Of a DNA stretch of 5,017 bases, positions 1 to 5,017 are shown one piece after another (position 1 is the stretch's first letter; the number at the start of each line of letters is the position of its first letter). Under the pieces are notes generated by a model. That model searched no databases and was not told where the DNA came from. It worked only from the letters and a program-made list of their open reading frames with translations. This DNA comes from an uncultured Victivallaceae bacterium (lineage in GTDB: Bacteria > Verrucomicrobiota > Lentisphaeria > Victivallales > Victivallaceae), in NCBI GenBank assembly GCA_934663655.1, contig CAKUKT010000211.1, positions 1-5,017 of the forward strand. The letters run 5' to 3'. The position numbers and the translations under genes were made by a program.

Positions 1-127
1 CCTTGACGCTGCCGCGGGTTCCGACCGGCATGAACACCGGGGTTTCGATATCGCCTCTGCGGGTGTGCAGCACTCCCCGCCGCGCCCGGGTAGCCGGATC
101 GCGGCGCCGCAATTCAAAACAGCTCAT
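1..127 (-). CDS. tgt: Queuine tRNA-ribosyltransferase, N-terminal 42 codons (rest outside window)
   Basis: Reading on the minus strand from the ATG at 127, the frame stays open to the window edge and gives a 42-residue N-terminus starting MSCFEL and containing ARRGVLHT, then [15 protein letters not shown] at about residues 28-42. This matches the conserved start of bacterial Tgt, whose usual form has FELL, ARRG and [14 protein letters not shown]. Tgt exchanges guanine 34 of tRNAs for Asp, Asn, His and Tyr with preQ1 in bacteria. The catalytic aspartates and the zinc site lie outside the window. The start codon shares one base with the stop of the DJ-1 gene (TGATG), and a GAGGGA stretch (139-144) lies 11 nt upstream within that gene, so translation is probably coupled. 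The call rests on a short fragment but the motif is distinctive. Confidence 0.9.
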   Translation of the reverse strand, partial: MSCFELRRRDPATRARRGVLHTRRGDIETPVFMPVGTRGSVK

Positions 128-669
128 CAGAAGAACATTCCCTCGCGGATTTCGGCAAACTCACGCTCCAGCCCGAGTGCCGCCGCAACTTCGCCGCCGA
201 AGGCGAAGACCGCTCCGGGACCTTTGCCGGTGACGACATTGCCGTCGCGTTCCGCCATCGCTCCCGTCGGGTGTTCGCCCGGGTTGAGCCTGGTTTCAAA
301 TCCGGGATAGATCGTGAAACGTTTTCCAGTGAGCAGACCGGCCCGGCTCAGCACCATCGGCGCCGCGCAGATCGCCGCGGTGATGCCGCCCGATTTTGCG
401 GTGTCGCGCAGCAGCTTTTCGACCGCATCGGAGGCCAGCAGATTGGCCGCCCCGGGCATGCCGCCGGGCAGCACCACTGCGTCGAACCCGCCCATATCCA
501 TGGACAGCTCAACATCGGCCGTCAACGTCATCTTGTGTGCCCCGGTGATCTCCCGGCCGCCCAAACCGGCGAGCGTCAGTTCAACACCGATTCTGCGGAG
601 CAGATCCGCAACCGCGACCGCTTCGAGCTCTTCGAAGCCGGGAGCAAGAACCATTATAACCTTTTTCAT
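127..669 (-). CDS. DJ-1/PfpI-family protein (YajL/ThiJ-like)
   Basis: This encodes a 180-residue single-domain protein of the DJ-1/PfpI superfamily, a flavodoxin-like fold with a reactive cysteine. Family members have been linked to oxidative stress sensing, chaperone activity and handling of glyoxal-type damage; the exact activity is debated and cannot be read from sequence. The conserved glutamate is Glu16 in [10 protein letters not shown] (9-18). VVLPGG is at 65-70. The nucleophile elbow AAICAAP (98-104) places Cys101 at the position of Cys106 of human DJ-1. TIYPGFE (119-125) has Tyr121 where human DJ-1 has His126, a substitution I believe is common in bacterial members. [11 protein letters not shown] (148-158) matches the C-terminal GPG segment. 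The ATG at 669 is chosen over one 19 codons upstream because the family fold begins at [11 protein letters not shown] and AGGAGG lies 8 nt before it. The stop overlaps the tgt start by 1 nt. The 81-nt gap after ispG holds no evident terminator. Confidence 0.93.
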   Translation of the reverse strand: MKKVIMVLAPGFEELEAVAVADLLRRIGVELTLAGLGGREITGAHKMTLTADVELSMDMGGFDAVVLPGGMPGAANLLASDAVEKLLRDTAKSGGITAAICAAPMVLSRAGLLTGKRFTIYPGFETRLNPGEHPTGAMAERDGNVVTGKGPGAVFAFGGEVAAALGLEREFAEIREGMFF

Positions 670-677
670 CAACTTCT

Positions 678-683
678 CCTCCT
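678..683 (-). promoter_or_regulatory. Strong ribosome binding site that fixes the DJ-1 gene start
   Basis: A perfect AGGAGG on the minus strand stands 8 nt before the ATG at 669. The longer in-frame start at 726 has no comparable site and would add 19 residues not expected in the family. It is the strongest ribosome binding site seen in the window. Confidence 0.8.
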
Positions 684-750
684 GTGGGGTTGCCGCACCA
701 TAAGAGGTTTTACCGCCTTCCGGCATCCCCGGTGAACGATTTTTCAGGAA

Positions 751-1851
751 TCACTCGCAGGATTTGAGTATTTCCAGCCGGAAGTACTCGAATCCTTCGT
801 CGGCATTGTAGGCGCCGACAACCTCGCCGCGGCGGAAGATCACCACCTTTCCGGTACGGCTGCCGGCGATTCCGAGATCGGCGGAACGCGCTTCGCCCGG
901 TCCATTCACCGGACATCCCATGACCGCGATCTTTTTGAGTTTGATATTTTTTCCCGAGGCCTTGATATCGGCCACAAGATCTTCAACCCGGTTGGCCAGA
1001 CCCACCAGGTCAAATTCAGTTCGTCCGCAGGTCGGACACGAAATGATTTCCGGCATGGCGTCACGCATGCCGACCGCTTCCAGAATTCTCACTCCGGCCA
1101 TCGCCTCTTCCTCCGGCGGCGCGGTAAGGCTTACCCGGATGGTGTCGCCGATGCCGTCGAGCAGCAGCGAACCGATGCCGACCGCCGATTTGACGATGCC
1201 GCGCGAGGGAATGCCCGCCTCGGTAACCCCGAGGTGGAGAGGATAATCCGTACGCTCGGCGAGCAGTCGTGTCGCCTTCACGCAAACCGGTACGCCGGGA
1301 GCTTTAACCGCCACCTTGATATCATGGATGCCGAGTTTTTCGAGTTTTTCACAATTTTCCAGTGCGGATGAGACCAGCGCTTCGGCCATCGCCGAGTCGG
1401 GATCCATACCTTTTTCCAGGGCGGCGCGAACCAGTTCCGGTCTGACGCTGCCGGAATTTGCGCCGATACGAACCGGAACCCCGCTGTCGATCACCGCGCG
1501 GGCCAGCGGACGTAAATCGCATTCTGAATGCAGAAAACCCGGATTAAGCCGGATTCCCGCCGCGTGGCTCTGAATGGCGGCGATCGCCATCGTGTGGTCA
1601 AATTGAATGTCCGCGATCACCGGCAGCGGAGAAATCTCGGTAATTTCCGCGAGTGCCGCCGCCGTCTCCCGGTCATCCACCGCCACCCGGACAATATCAC
1701 ACCCGGCTTTCATCAACCGTACAATTTGGGCGAGGGTGGCCGCGACGTCGCGGGTGTCGGTATTGGTCATCGACTGAACTGATACCGGAGCTCCGCCGCC
1801 GACTTCGACGGCGCCGACCCGGATTTTACGGCTGTTCCGACGCTGGATCAT
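751..1851 (-). CDS. ispG: IspG (GcpE), 4-hydroxy-3-methylbut-2-enyl diphosphate synthase
   Basis: This encodes a 366-residue cytoplasmic iron-sulfur enzyme of the MEP isoprenoid pathway. It reductively opens 2-C-methyl-D-erythritol 2,4-cyclodiphosphate to give HMBPP, the substrate of IspH. The N-terminal TIM-barrel part starts with IQRRNSRKIRVG and has VQSMTNTDTRD (25-35), VIADIQFDH (78-86), IRLNPG (100-105), VRIGANSGS (127-135) and LHLGVTEAG (205-213). The C-terminal reductase-like part has the 4Fe-4S ligands Cys272 and Cys275 in SCPTCGR and Cys313 in MGCPVNGPGE, plus Glu320, matching Cys270, Cys273, Cys305 and Glu312 of the E. coli enzyme. The length is normal for the short bacterial form without the large insert of plant and some other IspG proteins. 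The ATG at 1851 is favoured because IQRRxS aligns with the E. coli N-terminus and GGAG precedes it by 6 nt. It overlaps the rseP 3' end by 26 nt, so the two are very probably co-transcribed. All key residues are present. Confidence 0.98.
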   Translation of the reverse strand: MIQRRNSRKIRVGAVEVGGGAPVSVQSMTNTDTRDVAATLAQIVRLMKAGCDIVRVAVDDRETAAALAEITEISPLPVIADIQFDHTMAIAAIQSHAAGIRLNPGFLHSECDLRPLARAVIDSGVPVRIGANSGSVRPELVRAALEKGMDPDSAMAEALVSSALENCEKLEKLGIHDIKVAVKAPGVPVCVKATRLLAERTDYPLHLGVTEAGIPSRGIVKSAVGIGSLLLDGIGDTIRVSLTAPPEEEAMAGVRILEAVGMRDAMPEIISCPTCGRTEFDLVGLANRVEDLVADIKASGKNIKLKKIAVMGCPVNGPGEARSADLGIAGSRTGKVVIFRRGEVVGAYNADEGFEYFRLEILKSCE

Positions 1852-3559
1852 GGTTCGCTCCGTTGGCAGGGGTTGCGTTTACCGGCGTGTCAGGCGCACC
1901 GGCGGTGGTTTCGGCCGGTTTTTCCGGGAAGAACTGGAAGTAGATCCGGCGCCCGTCGAAAAAGGTCACATAGAGCATCAACGAGATCAACAGGGCAACG
2001 AAAACCGCGCTCAGGTATTTGATGATGACCTGCGGTACCGGTCCGCGGATGATGATTTCGATCACCCCGAAGAGGATATGGCCGCCGTCGAGCACCGGAA
2101 ACGGCAGCAGGTTGAAGATCGCCAGCGCGAACGATATCACCACCACGAAATAGACGGCGAGAATAAACGACGACTGCACCATGTTGAAAAGCACCAGTCC
2201 CATCCCGAGGGGGCCGGACATGTGCGAAGAGTTGATCGTGCTCTGCTGACTGGTCAGATGCAGCCGGTTGGCGGCGGAAACCAGAATCCCCCGCAGCGAT
2301 TTGTAACTCAGTTCGATGGTCGAGAGGAACTGCTGGAACGGGTTGGGATGGTCGTAGATGGCGAAATCCACCCCGATGGTGAGCGGAATGACCTTGACCG
2401 CGGACAAGGTGAGCTTTTCGGTTTTGCCGTCGCGCCGGATCGTGAGTTCGACGGGTTCTGATTTGAATTTCTGCAGTATTTCGCTGAATTTCAGCGGGTT
2501 GTCTATTGCTTCGCCGGAGACGTCGGTGATTACGTCGCCGACGAGAATGCCGGCTTTTGCCGCCGGATAATCCGGGTTAACCGCAAGTACCTTGAGCTCC
2601 TTTTCCATCGGATTAAAGGTGAAACCGGCCTGGTAGACGCAGCTCTCCTCCGGAGTGCCGGGAACCGGTATCGCCGAAAGTTCGACATCGACCGTCTGGT
2701 CACCGCGCCGGAGAGTGAGCTTCACTGGTTTTCCGAGCGTCTGGTTGAGCGCCAGCTGGAAGTCAACCAGATCAGTTACCGGTTCTCCATTCACCGAAAT
2801 CAGGTAGTCCCCGGGGGTGATACCGGCTTTTGCCGCCGGCGATCCCGGCCGCGGCATCATTTCAATCGGGATCAGCGGACGGAAAAACGGCCAGGCCATT
2901 CTCTCGGTTTTGAGTGCGCCGGGCGCGTTGGGGTTCACCTGCGGCAGATAGCTGATCTGGAGCAGTTTGCCGTCACGTTCGACGGTCAGTTTCACTTCGC
3001 CGATGGTGAAAAGAATCCTCTTGACAAATTCGGACCAGGTGTCGAAAAAGGATTCGCCGTTGATTTTAACGATCCGGTCGCCCGGACGGAGTCCGGCCAG
3101 ATATTCCGGACTTTCAGCTTCCACCTCCAGCACCTGAATCTCACGCATCCTCGGCGAATCCTGGGGCATGCCGTGAATCCAGATGATACATGCGAGCAAC
3201 AGCCCGGAAATGATATTGAAAAGCGGTCCGAAAAGCGCTGTAATAATCCGATCCAGCGGTTTGGCGCGGGGGAGTTCGGTACCGTCGGCGCTCTTGGGAA
3301 TTTCCGCGGTGGCGTCGACCTGGGGAATTTCGCAGTAGCCGCCGAAAGGCAGATAACCGAGGCGATACTCCACTCCCTTGTACTTTTTCCGCCAGAACGG
3401 ACGGAAGCCGAGCGCAAAAGCGTCCACGTGCAGACCGCGCATTTTGGCGGCGACGAAATGGCCGAATTCATGGATGAAAATGCAGAATCCGATCGCGATG
3501 AAGACAAAAAGCACCGAACCCAGATCGATCAGCACTTCCACAATTTTTGAATGATCCAT
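1826..3559 (-). CDS. rseP: RseP-type site-2 intramembrane zinc metalloprotease with three PDZ-like units
   Basis: This encodes a 577-residue M50-family protease of the inner membrane. Homologues cut single-pass membrane proteins such as anti-sigma factors (RseA in E. coli) and remnant signal peptides. The zinc site HEFGH is at residues 30-34 in the first membrane segment (about 13-35). A second membrane segment (about 106-130) carries GPLFN. Three PDZ-like units follow, centred on PEYLAGLRPGD (151-161), PAAKAGITPGD (241-251) and PAAKAGILVGD (332-342). MSGP (447-450) precedes a third membrane segment (about 460-482), and NLLPFPVLDGG (483-493) supplies the third zinc ligand, Asp491. A fourth segment lies at about 512-535, and the last 30 residues are a Pro/Ala-rich tail. 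All catalytic residues are present. E. coli RseP has about 450 residues and two PDZ domains, so the extra unit largely accounts for the added length. The start is supported by GGGGAA 5 nt upstream. The 3' end overlaps ispG by 26 nt. Its substrate here is not evident from the neighbours. Confidence 0.96.
   Translation of the reverse strand: MDHSKIVEVLIDLGSVLFVFIAIGFCIFIHEFGHFVAAKMRGLHVDAFALGFRPFWRKKYKGVEYRLGYLPFGGYCEIPQVDATAEIPKSADGTELPRAKPLDRIITALFGPLFNIISGLLLACIIWIHGMPQDSPRMREIQVLEVEAESPEYLAGLRPGDRIVKINGESFFDTWSEFVKRILFTIGEVKLTVERDGKLLQISYLPQVNPNAPGALKTERMAWPFFRPLIPIEMMPRPGSPAAKAGITPGDYLISVNGEPVTDLVDFQLALNQTLGKPVKLTLRRGDQTVDVELSAIPVPGTPEESCVYQAGFTFNPMEKELKVLAVNPDYPAAKAGILVGDVITDVSGEAIDNPLKFSEILQKFKSEPVELTIRRDGKTEKLTLSAVKVIPLTIGVDFAIYDHPNPFQQFLSTIELSYKSLRGILVSAANRLHLTSQQSTINSSHMSGPLGMGLVLFNMVQSSFILAVYFVVVISFALAIFNLLPFPVLDGGHILFGVIEIIIRGPVPQVIIKYLSAVFVALLISLMLYVTFFDGRRIYFQFFPEKPAETTAGAPDTPVNATPANGANHDPASEQP
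1856..1861 (-). promoter_or_regulatory. Ribosome binding site of ispG inside the rseP coding region
   Basis: GGAGCG on the minus strand, with its GGAG at 1858-1861, lies 6 nt before the ispG ATG and within the last codons of rseP. It supports the ATG at 1851 and makes initiation partly dependent on ribosomes clearing the rseP end plausible. Confidence 0.6.
2550..2839 (-). repeat. Repeated PDZ module within rseP, with an exact 17-bp repeat
   Basis: The sequence CCGGCTTTTGCCGCCGG (plus strand) occurs at 2550-2566 and again at 2823-2839, in the same frame and 273 bp (91 codons) apart. Both copies encode part of PAAKAGI at the start of the second and third PDZ-like units. Protein similarity extends through each unit (shared PAAKAGI, GD, GE, PV-LT-RR, LSA), which points to an internal domain duplication. 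The first unit is more diverged but keeps the same roughly 90-residue spacing. Confidence 0.75.
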
Positions 3560-3675
3560 AACGATTCCCCGCCGGAATCAACTCCGGACATTGGTGGTTG
3601 TACGGGAATGGGGAACCCCGGGACTATTCCCCATTTCACCTTCTCTCCTCTCCCGGGTTTTCTCCTCTTCCCGGG
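3560..3675 (-). promoter_or_regulatory. Leader region of rseP with repeats and possible RNA structure
   Basis: This 116-nt gap lies between the lipoprotein stop and the rseP start, the longest non-coding stretch in the window. It contains three copies of the palindrome CCCGGG (3617-3622, 3652-3657, 3670-3675), a purine-rich tandem repeat, a 9-bp inverted repeat and a 5-bp inverted repeat (3572-3576 with 3583-3587). The rseP ribosome site, GGGGAA (3565-3570), is 5 nt before the ATG. No T-run follows the hairpins, so I do not call a terminator. I could not identify convincing -35 and -10 boxes. A role in controlling rseP translation is inference. Confidence 0.4.
3607..3635 (-). repeat. 9-bp perfect inverted repeat (hairpin) upstream of rseP
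   Basis: The arms at 3607-3615 and 3627-3635 are perfect reverse complements (AATGGGGAA and TTCCCCATT on the two strands), separated by an 11-nt loop that contains CCCCGGG. On the rseP transcript the second arm contains UUCCCC, which could instead pair with the GGGGAA of the rseP ribosome site at 3565-3570. No U-tract follows, so it is not a standard intrinsic terminator. The structure is read from the sequence; any function is inference. Confidence 0.55.
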
Positions 3676-3677
3676 TT
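3644..3677 (-). repeat. Imperfect tandem repeat of about 17 bp at the lipoprotein 3' end
   Basis: Two adjacent units, 3644-3659 and 3661-3677, match over their whole length except for one extra T in the second (TCTCCTCTCCCGGGTT and TCTCCTCTTCCCGGGTT on the plus strand). The CCCGGG cores are 18 bp apart. The lipoprotein TAA stop overlaps the end of the second unit. On the transcribed strand the units read as purine-rich AGAGGAGA blocks that resemble ribosome binding sites. This may be a small slippage duplication. Confidence 0.6.
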
Positions 3678-4131
3678 ACGGGGTGTCGAAACTCTTGTAT
3701 TCCGGATTGACCCCGGAAGTGCTCACCGGCCGCGGCGCACCGCTGCTGGAACGGAGTTTCGGCGTCACGTAACGTAATTCGATCCCGGTATTGTTGGCGA
3801 GATCGTTGATGATGAGCTTGCCGGGTTGACGGAGAAAATTGTACGAGAAATTCCAGCGATCCCGGGTCTCCTTGTCCATGTCGAACTCAATACTGCCGTC
3901 GGCGCTGTTGATCGAATAATTGCCGGCCCACTCCCAGTATGCCGAGGCGCCGGGAATAGTATCGGGCGCCTTCACGTGCAGAAAGATCAGATCGTTGTAG
4001 ACCACCGCGTAATCATCGCGCGACGGCGAGGAATTGCGGTACATTCCGTTGTACAGCACTTCGTTGACACAACCGGTGCCGACACTCAGCAATCCGGCGG
4101 CGAAAAGCAGCAGAAAAAATTTTTTCACCAT
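3676..4131 (-). CDS. Small predicted lipoprotein, function unknown
   Basis: This encodes a 151-residue protein that I do not recognise. The N-terminus is a lipoprotein signal peptide: MVKK, a hydrophobic stretch at residues 5-16, then SVGTGC with Cys21 as the likely lipidated residue. The -3 position is Gly, so the lipobox is looser than the usual L-A-G-C but fits the broad lipobox pattern. The mature part is about 130 residues, rich in aromatic and polar residues (YWEWAGNYSINSADGS at about 65-80, RDRWNFSYNFL at 90-100), suggesting beta structure. The tail from about residue 124 is rich in Ser, Pro and Gly and probably disordered. The ATG has a GGGAG ribosome site (4137-4141) 5 nt upstream. 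A GTG one codon later is a possible alternative with 8-nt spacing. It sits between leuS and rseP. In E. coli the gene after leuS is lptE, also a lipoprotein gene, but I see no sequence resemblance that would support LptE. Its location is probably the periplasmic face of the inner or outer membrane. Confidence 0.8.
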   Translation of the reverse strand: MVKKFFLLLFAAGLLSVGTGCVNEVLYNGMYRNSSPSRDDYAVVYNDLIFLHVKAPDTIPGASAYWEWAGNYSINSADGSIEFDMDKETRDRWNFSYNFLRQPGKLIINDLANNTGIELRYVTPKLRSSSGAPRPVSTSGVNPEYKSFDTP

Positions 4132-4156
4132 TTCGTCTCCCGTATTGTAGTTGGAT

Positions 4157-5017
4157 TTATTTGACCACGATGTTCATCAGCCGTCCCGGCACGTAGATCA
4201 CCTTGACCACCTGACGGCCGGCCAGCGCTTCAACGACGGTCGGGTCGGCCAGCGCGAGTTTTTCCGCGGTCGGCTGGTCGGCGTTGGCGGGAATCATCAA
4301 GCGCGCCCGGGGTTTCCCGAGTACCTGGACGAGCAGTTCGATTTCGTCAACGGCGAGCTGTTTTTCATCATATTCCGGCCAGGGCTCAAAGGCGAGGCTC
4401 TGGTGGTGACCGAGTCCCTCCCATAACTCCTCGGCGAGGTGCGGCGCAAAGGGCGCCAGCAGCAGCGTGAAGTTTTCAGCCGCCTGGCGGGGCATTTCCC
4501 GGAGTTTCGCCATCTCGTTGAGGCACACCATCAGCGCGCTGATCGCGGTGTTGAAGCCGAAACTATCGAGATCGGAGGTGACCTTCTTGATGGTCGCGTG
4601 AAATGTCCGCGCCAGTTCCCGGTTCGGTGCCGCATCAATGACCGGGGTGTCGGAAATCACCCGGTGAGCGCGCTTGAGAAAACGGAAGACGCCTTCCACC
4701 CCGGTGGTGTTCCACGGTTTGGTAGCTTCCAGCGGTCCCATGAACATCTCGTAGAGGCGCATGCTGTCGGCGCCGTAATCGCGGATCACATCGTCGGGAT
4801 TGACGACATTGCGCAGACTCTTGGACATCTTGGCCGGAAATTCGACCAGCGCTTCGCCGTCGCTCTTGCGCACCGGACCGTCGGGAGTGATTTCCACCTG
4901 ATCGGTCGGAACCAGGGCTCCGCGCTTATCCTTGTAGGAGATCCCGAGAATCATCCCCTGATTGACCAGCTTCATGAAGGGTTCCTTGGTGGAAACCAAC
5001 CCGAGATCAAAGAGCAC
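4157..5017 (-). CDS. leuS: Leucyl-tRNA synthetase, C-terminal part (5' end outside window)
   Basis: This is the last 286 codons of a class I leucyl-tRNA synthetase, the cytoplasmic enzyme that charges tRNA(Leu) with leucine using ATP. The reading frame runs off the window at 5017. The first visible codon, GTG, is an internal valine (context VLFDLGLV) and not a start. The KMSKS signature, which stabilises the adenylation transition state, lies at fragment residues 63-67 (bases 4817-4831) and is followed by NVVNPDDVI and then YGADSMRLYEMFMGPLE at about 81-97, both typical of bacterial LeuRS. The helical anticodon-binding domain covers roughly residues 105-220 (APFAPHLAEELWEGLG inside it), and the small C-terminal tRNA-binding domain ends in VIYVPGRLMNIVVK and a TAA stop. 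The HIGH motif and the editing domain would lie upstream of the window. It is the most upstream gene seen, and the lipoprotein gene starts 25 nt after it, so co-transcription is likely. Identification is secure. Confidence 0.97.
   Translation of the reverse strand: MLFDLGLVSTKEPFMKLVNQGMILGISYKDKRGALVPTDQVEITPDGPVRKSDGEALVEFPAKMSKSLRNVVNPDDVIRDYGADSMRLYEMFMGPLEATKPWNTTGVEGVFRFLKRAHRVISDTPVIDAAPNRELARTFHATIKKVTSDLDSFGFNTAISALMVCLNEMAKLREMPRQAAENFTLLLAPFAPHLAEELWEGLGHHQSLAFEPWPEYDEKQLAVDEIELLVQVLGKPRARLMIPANADQPTAEKLALADPTVVEALAGRQVVKVIYVPGRLMNIVVK

Noticed and set aside
670..726. A longer N-terminus for the DJ-1 protein starting at 726
   Set aside because: The extra 19 residues do not belong to the DJ-1 fold, there is no ribosome site before 726, and a perfect AGGAGG precedes the internal ATG at 669.
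271..735. A 154-codon open frame on the plus strand over the DJ-1 gene
   Set aside because: It is antisense to a gene with clear family motifs and has no recognisable features of its own.
670..750. A promoter or terminator in the gap between ispG and the DJ-1 gene
   Set aside because: I found no well-spaced -35 and -10 boxes and no stem followed by a T-run; only a 3-bp GCC-GGAA-GGC stem (715-724), too short to call.
1850..2461. A 203-codon open frame on the plus strand
   Set aside because: It lies antisense to rseP, its product is dominated by charged residues typical of an antisense shadow frame, and it has no recognisable motif.
2992..3507. A 171-codon minus-strand frame inside rseP
   Set aside because: It is an out-of-frame shadow of rseP, which carries the protease motifs in the other frame.
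3607..3635. The 9-bp hairpin as an intrinsic terminator between the lipoprotein gene and rseP
   Set aside because: No U-rich tract follows the stem in the direction of transcription, and the loop is long (11 nt).
1..5017. tRNA or rRNA genes, CRISPR arrays, insertion sequences, integrases or a defence system
   Set aside because: Nearly the whole window is accounted for by core genes, and no cloverleaf, spaced repeat array or transposase motif was seen.

Overview
The window is a gene-dense stretch of bacterial core genes, all on the minus strand. In the direction of transcription (from high to low coordinates) the order is: leuS (3' part only), a short lipoprotein of unknown function, the site-2 intramembrane protease rseP, ispG of the MEP isoprenoid pathway, a DJ-1/PfpI-family protein, and the first 42 codons of tgt (queuine tRNA-ribosyltransferase), cut by the window edge. 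The gaps along this line are 25 nt, 116 nt, a 26-nt overlap, 81 nt and a 1-nt overlap. No convincing intrinsic terminator was seen, so the block could be one long transcript or two to three overlapping ones. That is inference from spacing only.

The organism is a moderately GC-rich, Gram-negative-type bacterium: it has a lipobox lipoprotein, RseP with PDZ domains, the MEP pathway and a bacterial-type LeuRS. The rseP-ispG pairing and the protein style suggest the PVC superphylum (for example Lentisphaerae/Victivallales). This is an impression, not a demonstrated placement.

Region by region: 4157-5017 encodes the LeuRS part with the KMSKS loop, the anticodon-binding domain and the C-terminal domain. 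3676-4131 encodes a 151-residue lipoprotein that I do not recognise. 3560-3675 is the longest gap; it holds an imperfect tandem repeat, a 9-bp inverted repeat and the rseP ribosome binding site. 1826-3559 encodes a long RseP (577 residues) with three PDZ-like units rather than the two of the E. coli protein. 751-1851 encodes IspG with all iron-sulfur ligands. 127-669 encodes the DJ-1 protein. 1-127 is the start of tgt.

The genes do not form one obvious pathway: leuS and tgt act on tRNA, rseP and the lipoprotein act at the envelope, ispG makes isoprenoid precursors and the DJ-1 protein is probably stress-related. The items most worth a second look are the triple-PDZ RseP, the structured rseP leader and the unknown lipoprotein. 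Nothing in the window indicates a mobile element, a CRISPR array, a defence locus or an RNA gene. I did not find a clearly new biological system here.
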